64,000 nucleotides of DNA from Aphidius gifuensis. Its lineage: Eukaryota; Arthropoda; Insecta; Hymenoptera; Braconidae. Where the stretch lies: contig NC_057788.1 in NCBI RefSeq assembly GCF_014905175.1, forward strand, positions 14,037,404 through 14,101,403, given 5' to 3'. The notes under the pieces were generated by a model. The model was given only the letters and a program-made list of their open reading frames with translations, did not search any database and was not told where the DNA came from. The first letter of the stretch is position 1, and each line of letters opens with the position of its first letter. Positions 30,955 through 42,636 of this stretch are shown piece by piece. Made by a program: the position numbers and the translations under genes.

Positions 30955-33410
30955 AGATTTTTTAGATGTATACTTTTCTTTTAAACTTCAAAATCATTTT
31001 CAAAAATTGCGCTTTTCTTGAAATTCTCATAAAACCTTACCGCACTCTGACAAACATTATAAAACCAAAATCAGATCAAAGCATTATGGCTGCCAAGCAG
31101 TGTTGGGTTTGTATAATACCGCGGTATCATACCGGTCGTAAACCTCGGTATAATACCGGTATTATACCGCGGAGGTTTCATACTTTCATACCACGTTAGT
31201 AACGCCATCTGTAGGCATTTTCGTATATTACGTCACACACCATTTTGAATTGCTCATAATTTAAATTTAAGAATATCATTCCTTTAATTATAGCATAATA
31301 GTAATAATCTTCATCCTTTTCTCAGACCTTTGTCAGTAGTAATAAATTTATTGAATATATTAAAAGCTATTGACAAATGTCTAAGGAGAGGATGTGGCTT
31401 ACCTGTTAATTTCTTTGGCTCAATTAATTCTTTATAAATCAACATGTGGCAACACCCTTCCTTAGTTATTTTTTCCATAGTTTTTTATTTATTTATTTAT
31501 GTAAAAACCTATTGGAAAAATGTCTATGGACAGAATGTTGTTTACATGTTAATTCATAAAATATTAATTTAGCCAAAGAAATTAATACGTAGGCAACATC
31601 CTTTCCTTAGCTCATACTTTTCCCATATAAGGAAAATGGTAGCTAAGGAAAGGAAGTTGTCACATGTTAATTTATACGAAATTAATTTTGCCAAAGAACA
31701 CAGGTATCCTTCTCTTAGCTACCATTTTTCCTATGACCATTTATTTATTTAAATAAATAAAAGCTATAAAAAATGGCATAAGAAAGGAAGTTGTCACATG
31801 TTAATTTATACGAAATTAATTTTGCCAGAGAAATTAACATGCAGGCAACATCCTTTCCTTGGATAATATTTTTCCCATAGCTCTTTATTTATTTAAATAA
31901 ATAAATGGTCATAGGAAAAATGGTAGCCTGCATGTTAATTTCTTCGGCAAAATTAATTTCGTATAAATTAACATGTGGCAACTTCCTTTCCTTAGCTACC
32001 ACTTTTTCTATGATCATTTATTTTGTTAAATTAATAAAAAGCTATGGGAAAAATATTAGCTAAGGAAAGGATGTTGCCTGCATGTTTATTTCTTTGGCAA
32101 AATTAATTTCGTATAAATTAACATGTGACAACTTCCTTTCCTTAGCTGCCATTTTTCCCATAGCTTTTTATTTATTTAAATAAATAAATAGTCATAGGAA
32201 AAATGGTAGCTAAGGAAAGGATGTTGCCTGCATGTTTATTTCTTTGGCAAAATTAATTTCGTATAAATTAACATGTGACAACTTCCTTTCCTCAGCTACC
32301 ATTTCCCTTATAGCTTTTTATTTATTCAAATTAATAAAAAGCTATGGGAAAAATGGTAGCTAAGGAAAGGATGTTAATTACTTTGGCTGAAATAATTCTT
32401 TAGAAATTAACAGGGAAGCTACATCCGTTTCTTAGCCATTTGTCAATAGCTTATTATCTGTTCAAATAAATTGAAATACATTACTGTTGTTGTTTTTATA
32501 ATCAAATATTGTTCATATTATTTGTTTATTCTGCAATACATCTATTAATATATCAACAAAAAATTTGACATTCGAGAGTTTTATGCTGGTATGGTAGACA
32601 ATTTTGATACCATAGGGGGCGTTCCTGAGTTTTATACTTTCATACCGGTATTATACCGGTTTAATACTTTCATACCGGTATGAAAGTATTAAACCCAAAA
32701 ATCGACCATTTACCCAACACTGCTGCCAAGTCCAGAGCAATTCACAACCTTATAAAATAAAAATTGAACAATAATAGTAGAATGGTGTGAAAGAACCTTT
32801 ATTTATATCATATACAGTATTCAATATCGCATCGTTGGTGCTACAGTATTCAATATCGCAGCGATGGTGCGCGCGCCATATGCCGTTGGGATATAGGCGC
32901 GAATCCTACTCATCAGGAGTGCTAATGTGTGCTAATATACAACATACACATGCTTACTGATAAACGTAACCTTTTGTTTATACACTTTTTTGTCTTTATC
33001 GTGCCCTTGTTTCTTGTGCCTTTTGGAATATATTATTTGATTGATGTGAAAAATATTCTGTCTTCTGATCATCTTATAAATTAATTGAATCTTTTTAATA
33101 AAAATAAAAACAGATTTTTGAGATGTATACCTTTTTTTCAAACTTCATTTTTAGAAATTGGGTTTTTCTTGAAGATTATTTAAAACTTTACTGCACTCTG
33201 ACAAATATTATAAAACCAAATCAGATCAAAGCAACATGGTTTCCAAGTCCAGAGCAATTTGACAACATTATAAAAATGGAATTGTGCAAGGTAGTAGTAG
33301 ATGGTGTGGGAAACCTTTATATTTACCACAGTATCCAATATCGCATCGATGGTGCAAATTGAATAATGATACTTTAAGCTATGTTCCCAAGTCACATGTT
33401 ATTGTTTATT
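30955..33410 (+). repeat. Duplicated repeat unit flanking and following the hAT insertion
   Basis: 30955-31097 continued at 32731-32870 is the same repeat as 33112-33400 (ACCGCACTCTGACAAACATT, CAATATCGCATCG). Diverged copies lie at about 35270-35400 and 35560-35650. Function is unknown; no conserved frame is seen. Confidence 0.55.
31098..32722. mobile_element. Non-autonomous hAT element
   Basis: Ends CAGTGTTGGGT and ACCCAACACTG, flanked by a perfect 8-bp duplication CTGCCAAG (31090-31097 and 32723-32730), the hallmark of hAT transposons. The pre-insertion sequence survives as a paralogous repeat at about 33225-33245 (GGTTTCCAAGTCCAGAGCAA). Subterminal ACCGGTATTATACCG palindromes lie at both ends. 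The interior is filled by alternating inverted copies of a TTCCTTAGCTACCATTTTTC unit. No transposase is encoded. Confidence 0.85.
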
Positions 33411-33574
33411 TTTTTAGGGAATTTTAATTTCCTATTGTTTTCGCTTTTCTGACCCCCAAACCATAGTAGACAACCCCCATAAAAAATTCTCTAAGTCCCT
33501 TAATTTCATCCATTGTAAACACCCCCCCTAAAAAATTTTCTAAGTCCCTTAATCTCATCCAATACGATATATAT

Positions 33575-34120
33575 GGAAAATATCAGTGAATATAAAGAAA
33601 AAATCACTGAATATAAAGAAAAAAACTATAAATATTAAAGAAAAATCAGGAAATATAAAGGAAAAGATAGTAAAGTGACTGAATGTAAAGAAAAAAACAA
33701 TAAATATAGGAAAATATCAGTATATATAAAGAAAAATATAGGAAAGTGACTGAAAATAAAGAAAAAAACGATAAATATGGGAAAATATCGGTAAATATAA
33801 AGGAAAATATAGAAAAGTGACTGAATATAAAGAAAAAAACGATAAATAAGAGAACATATCAATTATGCCCCCCCCCCCACCACAAAAAAAAATTAAGTCC
33901 CTTAATTAATCTAAACAAGATTAATATGGAAAATGAAAGTAAATATAGAAAACCAAAGAATATATAAACGAATAAACGAAAATATAGAAAAATCACTGAA
34001 TATAAAGAAAAATACGATAATTATAGGAAAATATTAGGAAAATATGAGTAAACAAAAAAGAAAAGTATAGCAAAATATCATGGAAAAATCATATTTAGCA
34101 ACAAGATTTTTCAACAAAAA
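33575..34120. repeat. AATATAAAGAAAAA minisatellite
   Basis: About 60-bp units containing GACTGAATATAAAGAAAAAA and ATAAATATGGGAAAATATC repeat at 33590-33850, with poorer copies to about 34070. Phe/Ile-rich frames on the other strand follow from the repeat. Confidence 0.7.
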
Positions 34121-34165
34121 GATTAAAAAAAAAATTATTAACATGATAAATTATTAAATATTCAA

Positions 34166-34800
34166 GTTAAACAAAATATATACGATCACTGGAGGATTAG
34201 TGAGAAAAATTGATGAACAATACCCATCAATAAATAATAAAGAAATAATGATACCAGTAGAAGCTAATATAAAATTCGATGACGATGAGGAAAATGAAAA
34301 TATACCAAAAATTAATTTCGAGATTAAAAAAATACAAGAAATTGTACATCTACCAATTAATTCATTTGCAGGCAAAATAATTTTAGCGAAAAAAAAAAAA
34401 AAAAAAAAAGAAAACTATTCAATAATAATAATGACATTATTTAGATATCATCGCAATCATAATAGCAATAAATAAAGTGGAATTTATATATGCAATGTCA
34501 GGACGGTTATTGAAATGAAGAACAATAACATTAGTAGACGACAGTGATTATGAAGTAAAATAAAATTTGAATGAAAAAAAGTTTGATTAAACCAAACAAA
34601 GATAATAAATTTACCAAAGGAAATATATTTTAGATTGAACTAACTTTATGGAATGAAGAGGCAGAAAATTTCTAGGGAAAAAAGGGTAATGTGATAGCAT
34701 TAGAGGAATTAAAAATAAATGAATATAAAAAAATTAAAAATATAACGACGACTTCAGCAACAACTAAAACGTTAAATCCTGATTCAACCGAGAGAAAAAA
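34166..34800 (+). pseudogene. RPA1-like (OB-fold) gene fragment
   Basis: The first frame, 34200-34390, reads NNKEIMIPVEANIKFDDDEE and IPKINFEIKKIQEIVHLP. Later pieces read RTITLVDDSDYEVK (about 34520), then IELTLWNEEAENF (about 34635), and VIALEELKINEYKKIKN to KTLNPDSTE (about 34795). This order (acidic loop, LVDDS, LTLW..EAE, serine/threonine run, NPD) matches the central DNA-binding domain of the large RPA subunit, which coats single-stranded DNA. It is broken by a TAG near 34672, frame changes and a pure A run at 34389. It could be a dead host paralogue or part of a Helitron, some of which carry RPA-like genes. Confidence 0.45.
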
Positions 34801-34979
34801 GTAAATAAAATAAATACAATCGAACTCGACAATTTTGTAATAAATATTTAACATTGACAGGCTAAAATCATAGTACAACAAAATGAACAAAAACGGAGAG
34901 TTTATAAGGTTAGAAGAAAGCGATTCTGGACATGGAGATGACCCATTAGAAGGAATAAGCAAAATGAATGAAAATTAAA

Positions 34980-36010
34980 TAAATTTTAGTTGTAACAATA
35001 ATCATTGTAACGATAGAGAAAGAAATAAATTTGTAGTTACGAATTTCAATATATATTAAAGAAGAAATTAAAATTCCCCCCGCAGGGAAGGCACAGTTGC
35101 TTCAGCAACTGTATGATCATTTTTTTTTTTCATTAAGTTTAATGAGTTTTTTTTTTTTTACATCATATGTAAACAAAAATATAAAATATTTTTATTTACG
35201 AAAGGATTTATTTTCGATTATCTAAATGAGCTGCCAGAAGCATCGGTCTATAGAGCAAGAAAGCTAACATATTTAGATGGTGTAAAAAAACCTTTATATA
35301 TGTCAGTATAGTATTCAATATCGCATCGATGGCGCGAATCAAATAATGATACTTCAACCTATGTTCCCAAGTCTCATGTTGTTATCGTTTATTTTTCTTT
35401 CTGTCAAGTTTAATGAGTTTTGTTTTTACAGGATATGTAAATAGAAATATAAAATATTTTTATTTTCGAAATTATTTACGAAAGGATTTATTTTTCAATA
35501 TCAAAATCAGCTGCTAAAAGCATCTGTCTATAAAGCAAGAAAACTAACATATTTAGATGGTGTAAAAAATCCTTTATATATGTCAGTATAGTATTTAATA
35601 TCGCATCGTTGGTGCGCGCGCCATATGTTGTTGGGATATAGGCGCGAATCGCAGGTCTGTAAAGTTAGCACATACATTATAGCACAATCAAACCAGACTA
35701 TAAAAAACAAAAAAAAACGCACAAAAATTGCGGATTCCGCACAAAAAACGCATTGTGCTTTTGGGAATATATATATATTATTATGTTATTATATAAAAAA
35801 TATTCATAATTATCTATTTATTTGATTTGAATTTGGATATTAATTGTCAAGGTAATTAATATTATAATAATACAATAAATAAATAATATCAATATAGATT
35901 GATGCATATAGTAATTAAGTAAATTTTATAAATTTGTATTGTGTGCAATTGTGTGATATTTTGGTGACAATTCATTTACATTTACAAATGAAAAACAAAA
36001 GAAGAAAAGA
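34980..36010. other. No gene; diverged repeats
   Basis: Contains two further diverged copies of the repeat that flanks the hAT element (35210-35400 and 35460-35660). Otherwise AT-rich with no convincing frame. Confidence 0.4.
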
Positions 36011-36017
36011 ATGAAAT

Positions 36018-36340
36018 TAAATGTAACCAGCGCAATAAAATTTTTAGTGGAAAAAGAAGTCTTCATGCTTATACAAGTTGAATTCATAAAATTGAGCTGG
36101 TTAAGACAATAACTGAAAACGAAACTTGTGTATACTGTGATGAAGAATATGCAAATAAAACAAACTTGGATTATCACTATTCACATTGTCATCAAGTCTC
36201 AGATTATCAAACTATAAATTGTCCATTCGTAGGTTGCGATGAATCTGTGAATATAGAAGTATACTTATTCAAAACTGCGAAAACACATTTGAAACAAGCA
36301 TCATTATCCAGTGAAGATGGAAGAATTCGCTTTTCTTAAT
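36018..36340 (+). pseudogene. C2H2 zinc-finger protein fragment
   Basis: Plus-strand translation contains ETCVYCDEEYANKTNLDYHY followed by SHCHQ (C-x2-C-x12-H-x4-H) at about 36120-36195. A preceding degraded finger-like stretch reads IFSGKRSLHAYTS, then stop. After the good finger comes CPFVGCDESVNI and a stop after GRIRFS near 36340. The first finger has lost one Cys and contains a stop, so this is a decayed fragment of a zinc-finger gene, host or transposon. Confidence 0.5.
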
Positions 36341-36679
36341 GATGATAGTGATTACAATGTTATTTGTTCATTTATTCATTTAATTAATAATAATTAGTGT
36401 GATATTTTCTAATATGAATTATATTTATTCATTGTAAAATATATTATTTATACAGATTTCATGGATTGGAAGAGTAGAGTTAAAACTAAAAAGGCTGCAC
36501 CTTTATAATAAAAGATACAAAGAGCAGAGTTTTGGTAATTCCAACACCAAAAGACAATACATCTGCAACTGCAACTTTAAAAAATTCAAAACCACTGTAT
36601 GTCCATCTATGATGAATGTTACAGGTGTTAAAGATCCTGACAATAATAATCAGGTGAATTGACGACAAGTTGTACTAGT

Positions 36680-36892
36680 TTATAAACATGGCAGCTATAA
36701 AAATAACCAAAAAGTAATTAAATTCACTAAATTATCACTCAATTAACTACTATTTACTGAATTAACTGCAAATCCGTGGTGTCTCTCCGTGACTGCAGAA
36801 CAAGTTGACACCACCAAGCTTGTTCTAAAATCACGGATTCGCGATAAATTTAGTTACTTTTTGGTGATTTTTATAGCCGCCATGTTTACAAG
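36680..36892. repeat. Small MITE with about 38-bp inverted ends
   Basis: TTTATAAACATGGCAGCTAT on the left matches inverted ATAGCCGCCATGTTTACAAG on the right, with pairing through ACCAAAAAGTAA. The interior encodes nothing. Confidence 0.6.
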
Positions 36893-37429
36893 CGGAAATT
36901 TTAGCTTGTCATGAGTTCGCACCCTAAAATTGATGTCAAGTATTGGTTATTTGATTGTAGAAAACCCTTAATTTTCGAAAAAAAACTGTTTTTGAAATAT
37001 TTCCATGTTAAATAAAGTGTATTTTATATTTTGTTATTTTTGGCTTATGAATATTTTTTTATTATTGTTTTATCAATTATCGATATTTTATATATTTTTC
37101 TATTGTTGTCAAGTGTATTCAATTTTAGAGCTGTGTGTTCACACGCAAGTTTTTGCTGCAATGCTTTATGCTTCATGAATGAGTGCCCTCATCGGTAAGT
37201 TTTCTCGCTCACTGACGAATCGAGTCTCCGCTCGGTCTCTACGACTTCACAGCTCTATGGTGTTATTCATTTGCAATCTACAATTGTAGCTACGAACAAT
37301 AGTATTTAGAAAAATGTGAATCGTGTTCATATGCAAATGTTTCTTTGTCAAACGAATTTATGATAAATCTTTTAATACCAAATAAAAATAACACATTCAC
37401 TTTACAAGAAACTTATTGATCAATCACTA

Positions 37430-37830
37430 TCATTGTGGCACGAAGGGGTTGGTACATGTGTCGGTTGTTTTAGATCAACGAAAATTCTAAGAAAGATTGA
37501 AGTCCTCAAAATTAATGATATCATTGTTTTAAGTCTCCTCTACATCAATAAATTTAAATGGTCAAGTAAAAATGATAATTGCTTAATCAAAGGAATACCC
37601 ACTTCTAAAATTCACATTTGTGGTTCTACCAAGAAGACTAGAAAGAAGAAGAGTCAACTCCGTACATTGGAAATGGGACAAAATATGTCCTGTACCTCGA
37701 GCTTCTCAAATTTGCCAATTTGGCGCTGATTGTCTTACGTATAAAGTTAGTTATTTTGTCAGTTATTTCCGCAAAAATACTAGGTGGATAAAAATTGATA
37801 ATTTGTTCGTTGCTAGCAAAAACTGGTGAA
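37430..37830 (+). pseudogene. Possible LINE reverse-transcriptase tail
   Basis: A frame reads STKILRKIEVLKINDIIVLS followed by LLYINKF, reminiscent of the LFxKLxILKLxDIYxLxLL region near the end of several insect LINE proteins. The rest is frameshifted. Low confidence. Confidence 0.25.
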
Positions 37831-38802
37831 GTAATGCAAAAAATGCTTACATATTTTTTTTTTTAGAACGAACAAAAATTAATACGGATAGTACCAAGTA
37901 ATTTTATATACTTCTTAATATTATAGTTTTTTCTATCGAATGATTGAAGGACTTTACAAAAAGATGTGATATCTAAACAAAAAAAGAAACACAGTTTTTT
38001 TTACAAAAAGGAGCGTCAAGTTTTCGAAATCCCCACTAATTATGTGATTATAGTAATTTTATTTTATATTGATATTTATTAATTTTTTAGATACAAAAAG
38101 ATATAATACCAAAATAAGTCAAGGAGGAAATATTTAACGCATATAATTAAGTCTTAATCTTTGACAAAATTTTATACTTGACCCCGCCCGGTTCTTCCCA
38201 AATAAAATTTAAAGACTTTCACACCAATGCAGATCTACTGAAATTTAGTAGTCGTTCTACATAAATGTATGCGCAGTCACAACCTCGCGACTTTATTATA
38301 GTAGTTTTATATACAAGAGACAAGAATAGAGCGTGACAAGTGTGATTTTTTTGAAAATCTATGAAAAGTATTTGAATTATATTAAATTAATGTCTTAGAG
38401 CTCAAACGCACGACAAGCTAACTTTTGCTTGTAAACATGGCTGACGTAATTCTGAGTGATCTAAGCTGTGTTTCTTTTTTTGTACAGATTGATTCTTTTG
38501 CAAATGAGGATTATTGAATCACACACAATTTTTAATAAAAATAAATAATGACATTGAATATTTCAACTGATATTGTTTAAAAAAAAATTAAATTGAAATT
38601 ATTCATTTTATAAATCAAATATATCAGTTTGCAGTTGATTATTTTTGCTTAGTCTAGTAAACAAAAAATTTACTCAACAGGGTTCGTTTTGATGGGTCAA
38701 ATTTTTAAAGACTCTTTCGAAAGTCAGTAATCCTTCGTAGCCTGCTGTGTGTATATCCTACTGTTAAATTTCATCCAATTGTTAAATTTTTGGGAATATC
38801 CA

Positions 38803-39383
38803 AATTCAGTGCCGTGGCCCCCGCGGTGAGGGACGTGACTTATCGTCCATCCTGGTCTCCATGACCGTCCGTTGTCATTTTTATTTTTCGACTAGATTTG
38901 TCTAGTTTTGCCATGTTGAAAACAATGGACTTAGAAAAAAAAAAATTAAATTTTACAAAAAAACTAAGTCCCTTAAAAAGAAAAAAATTTAGATATCTGG
39001 ATTATTTTACTTAGCTAGATTTTTCACTTAGCTGTAATTGTAGCCACACAATCATTATCTGCATTATTTTACTTAGCAAGATTATTTACTTAGCTTCCAT
39101 TATAGCCAAACAATCGATATCTACATTATTTTACTTAGCTTGATTTTTTACTTAGCTGTAATTGTAGCCACACAATCAATATCTACATTATTTTACTTAG
39201 CTAGATTTTTTACTTCCCTACATCTAAGGCTAAGCTGAGTTCCTTTTTTTTCTAAGTATATTATTTTCAACATGGCAAAACTAGACGAAACTAGTCGAAA
39301 AATAAAAATGACAACGGACGGTCATGGAGACCAGTATGGACGATAAGTCACGTCCCTCGCCACGGGGGCCACGGCACTGAATT
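38803..39383. mobile_element. Foldback element with GC-rich ends
   Basis: About 135-bp inverted repeats start AATTCAGTGCCGTGGCCCCC and include GACCGTCCGTTGTCATTTTT. The centre is a roughly 62-bp tandem repeat (about four copies) containing TTACTTAGCTAGATTTTTTA. The extremely GC-rich tips are unusual for this locus. No protein and no clear target duplication is seen. Confidence 0.7.
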
Positions 39384-39938
39384 CGGGTGCGTCCAAATTT
39401 TTTTCTCTCAAAGGACGTATGAATGATATTTATTTGGAAATTTTAATCTGGTTTCATAGTTGGATAAATTAGAAAAAAACCGACACGATTTGCCATGAAA
39501 GAATAAATTTATTTTATGGATTCCAATCATCCATAATTAATCCATTTTTAATTTATTTTTTTGCTGAAAATACCCAATAAACTTTTCTGATTTATTTTTG
39601 ACAATTTTTAGTAAATTATTTTATTATTATTTTCATTAAAGCTGTTGTCATTCTAATTATATTTGCATGCTGAAAAATCATTGCTATTGGTTTCACACAT
39701 TTTTCACAAATTTTCTTTCATATCTTAACTGGAATAGTAGTGAACTTATTACTATTTTTCCATGTGAAAATTAAATCATTTCTAACTGACTAATTAAAAA
39801 AATTGTTGTTTAAGCTTCTCGAATGAGTCAAGGTATGAATAAAGATAAAGGCATGGCTAAAGACGGTAAAATTTCTTCAAAAAAAATGAAACCAGTGGAA
39901 GTAAAAGAAAAAAAAAATACACAAAACGAGTATCCAGG

Positions 39939-40255
39939 AGTAGTGTATCTATAGGCGTTCTGGATCAGAGGGTGGTCGAAAAAAGGTAGATCGGCGAGGG
40001 AACAGGGGACTGCAACTCGGTCGGTAAAACAGAGATGGTAAAAAAAATTTATGTGCCACTTTAACGTGAGATTTCCCAATTGTCATGTGTCGGTAATGCA
40101 GAGATGGTAAAGAAATTTATCAATCTTACCCTGGGTCGGTAATACAGATTTGACCGGGAAAATTATATTTTGTCATTTTAAAGTGCAATTTCTCATGTCC
40201 CATGTCGTATGTTCCCAATTCGTATGTTCCCATGTCTTATGTCCTGTCTCATTAA
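39939..40255 (+). repeat. Left terminal inverted repeat of element B
   Basis: Shares GCGTTCTGGATCAGAGGG and GACTGCAACTCGGTCGGTAA with the right end and with both ends of element C. Internal subrepeats of GAGATGGTAAAGAAATTTAT and a few ATGTTCCC units are present. It is shorter than the right copy. Confidence 0.85.
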
Positions 40256-40271
40256 ATAACAAAAAAAACAT

Positions 40272-40375
40272 TCCTTCGAGCCGGGTTTAAACCAACGACC
40301 AATGGATAACTTTTTAAATTGTTTATAACAATATGCAATTACAGTCCAGTGCTCTACCAACTGAGCTATCGAAGG
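40272..40375 (-). tRNA. tRNA-Tyr (GTA) with intron, probably decayed
   Basis: Minus strand: perfect 7-bp acceptor CCTTCGA/TCGAAGG, D-arm TAGCTCAGTTGGTAGAGCA, anticodon arm GGACTGTA...ATCCA interrupted by an about 28-nt intron one base after the GTA anticodon, as is usual in eukaryotic tRNA-Tyr. The T-loop reads TTTAAAC instead of the expected TTCGAAT, losing conserved C56 and the internal B-box promoter, so transcription is doubtful. It lies inside element B, 17 bp inside the terminal repeat, and so was carried or captured by the Polinton. Confidence 0.8.
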
Positions 40376-40429
40376 TTATTTGTAGGACTTCTCACGTTTT
40401 ATGTCCCATACATAAATATTTTTAAAATA

Positions 40430-40758
40430 CAATTTTGCAAAAAAAAAATTGCTGACTCTCCATACGTGTTATTTTTTTTTCAAATCGACCTATGTATATA
40501 TAAATACAACTTTGCAAAATAATTAGCTGACTCTTGATACGTGGCATTTTCAAGTATAAACTAATAAAATGCTGTCGTAGTATTTAATTGTTTATGATAA
40601 AAAATAAATATTAATTAATATGCATGTGAGAATTTGCAGACTCTGAATACGTGTCATTTGAATAGGTACTCCTTCTACTATTCTATTGTATTTATCCCTA
40701 TATAAACGAGAAGTTTTTCTGAAATTTTATCATTCGAATATCAAGACTGTAAGGAAAG
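40430..40758 (+). promoter_or_regulatory. Promoter with three GACTCTNNATACGTG motifs and TATA box
   Basis: GACTCTCCATACGTGTTATT (40454), GACTCTTGATACGTGGCATT (40529) and GACTCTGAATACGTGTCATT (40639) are direct repeats, each preceded by TTTGCA. The core ACGTG is an E-box/HIF-like half site. A TATATAAA box is at about 40699 and a leader exon ends at 40758 (donor GTAAGA; acceptor TTTGTAG before 40844). This drives the gene starting at 40864. Confidence 0.6.
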
Positions 40759-40843
40759 GTAAGAAAGCAATTTAATAATATACATTGATAATTAGTATTA
40801 TATTTTATACATATTTATTTGCTTGAAATTAAAATGTTTGTAG

Positions 40844-41576
40844 AGTAACAGCATTCAATAGAAATGGAACAACAATCAAATAATGTTGCTAAAATGGAGA
40901 GCAAATTGGATGTCAAAAAAATGTCTGAGTTGGAGGTTAATAGAGAGTACAAAGTAACAGCTCTGCAGAAGATTCATAATGAATACAATGGAGTTATGGC
41001 TACATTAAATGATGAATTTAATGTCTTTCTACCCAGCAGAATCGCCAAGTTTATGAAAAATAATGATTATTTTACAAAAATCGAGAAAGCAGCGATCGAT
41101 GGATGCTTGGATCTTCTTTTTTTGGGAGGAAAATACAACAAATGTGAGTTTATTTTCTCATAAAACGAAAAAAATTTAAAAAAGTTTGTGAGCTCTTCTT
41201 CAAATGTAATTATTATTATCTAGACAAAAAAAATGATTATAATATAAAACTGATAAACACCAAGACTAAGCGACTTTCAAAAAATTGTAAATTATTGAAA
41301 GATTTGACAAAAGATGTCTACTATGCTGTGAAGAAAATTCAAAGTTAGTGTGGAAAAAAGTCTGGTGGAAGACTATCAGTCGAAATAAATAATAAATATA
41401 CTGTTTTCTTACCGAAAAATAATGCTGAATATTATTTTTATAATAAAAAAAAGTTCCTTGAATTAGAGGATGGTATTGAAAGAAGAGTTTTAACATTACA
41501 ATGTATTGGAGAAAATAATCAAGTTGTATTATTAGAAAATTGGCCTAAGCCTATACACACAATATTCAATAAATAA
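40844..41576 (+). pseudogene. Two-unit small nucleic-acid-binding-like Polinton gene
   Basis: Coding starts at ATG 40864. Exon 2 ends at 41143 (GTGAGT donor) and exon 3 begins at 41224 after ATCTAG; splicing keeps the frame. Unit 1 (exon 2) has REYKVTALQKIHNEYNGVMA and FNVFLPSRIAKFM; unit 2 (exon 3) has RLSVEINNKYTVFLPKNNAE and RVLTLQCIGENNQVV. Unit 2 is clearly the same domain as the single-unit gene of element A (15566-15910). An in-frame TAG at 41346-41348 splits unit 2, so the copy is inactivated or shortened. Role inferred as single-strand binding or regulation; not proven. Confidence 0.6.
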
Positions 41577-41656
41577 ATTACATTTGAAAAAATTTATTTT
41601 GTTATAATTTTTTATTAAAAAATTCTTATACCTATATACATTGTAAAGGTAATTAT

Positions 41657-42634
41657 TCATAATTCTGATTCATTTTCCCATGTATCATGTTCAGAATCGA
41701 AACCTAACCATCTTACAAGTACTTTACTTTTACGTTTTTTTAAAATTTTTCCAACAAAATATATATCTGGATAGCGTACTGGACTCAGTTCTTCTTGATA
41801 AAAACATCCTTCAACATTGTTATCTTGATAGTCAGCAAGCTTGTAAGTTATCAGTATTGTAATCAATACTTTTGTGATTGTAAAAACTTCAGTTGTCCAA
41901 TTGGAAGTGTAGCCTTTTTCGAAAATTTTTTTATATTTACTTATTCGCACTTTATCACCAATTTTAAATTTTCTTTTCAACTTTGATGTGACACAAAACA
42001 TTGGATTTTGATTATGATATATTTCCCTCAATATATCCTTTTCATTGTTTTTATTTACATTTTTTGGTTTTATTTTTATAGTTCTGTGCTTTGTATTATT
42101 ATAATTTCTAATCAATTCAGGAAGTATAGTCAACCATTTATAACTGCCTTGGAATGTAAATCTTTCCCACATTCGATTTTTCAGGGTTCTATTAAACCTT
42201 TCGACTATACTTGCTTTTAAAGTACTATATGTTGAGTACATATTTATATTATATTTTTTCATGAGATTCTTAAATTCATTGTTGTAAAATTCTTTGCCTT
42301 GATCGACATGTAAATGTTTTTTTGGATATCGACCTTTCAAGAAAACAGATTTCATCGCTGCAGTCACATCTTTTGCACTTTTTGTCTTGAGTGGTACAGC
42401 AAATGCATATTTGGAAAAATTATCAATTATTGTAAGTATAAACTTGTAATTTTCATTTACGGAAGCATATGCACTCATGTCGACAAGATCACATTGCCAT
42501 GTTTCATCGAGAGCTCTAATGTCAACATGTCTACGTTGATAATATCTGCGAGCAGGCTTGTGTAGCTCATACACCACAACGCTTCTCAAATAGTTATTGT
42601 CTTCTTTATTATTATTTTCTGTTGTTTTATTCAT
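41657..42634 (-). CDS. Polinton integrase (DDE) with chromodomain
   Basis: 325 residues, uninterrupted. Retroviral-type integrase core: first Asp in DETWQCDLVDM, second in HVDQGKEFYNNEF, Glu in ASIVERFNRTLKNRMW about 35 residues later. It is followed by an SH3-like region (KFKIGDKVRISKYKK) and a C-terminal chromodomain (VGKILKKRKSKVLVRWLGFD to DTWENESEL). The enzyme joins element ends to target DNA and would create the 6-bp duplications seen at B and C; the chromodomain may bias target choice by binding histone tails. It is the best-preserved enzyme of element B. A truncated paralogue lies at 20427. Confidence 0.85.
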   Translation of the reverse strand: MNKTTENNNKEDNNYLRSVVVYELHKPARRYYQRRHVDIRALDETWQCDLVDMSAYASVNENYKFILTIIDNFSKYAFAVPLKTKSAKDVTAAMKSVFLKGRYPKKHLHVDQGKEFYNNEFKNLMKKYNINMYSTYSTLKASIVERFNRTLKNRMWERFTFQGSYKWLTILPELIRNYNNTKHRTIKIKPKNVNKNNEKDILREIYHNQNPMFCVTSKLKRKFKIGDKVRISKYKKIFEKGYTSNWTTEVFTITKVLITILITYKLADYQDNNVEGCFYQEELSPVRYPDIYFVGKILKKRKSKVLVRWLGFDSEHDTWENESEL

Positions 42635-42636
42635 TT

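Noticed and set aside
33635..33862. Phe/Ile-rich 75-codon frame
   Set aside because: Complement of the AATATAAAGAAAAA minisatellite.
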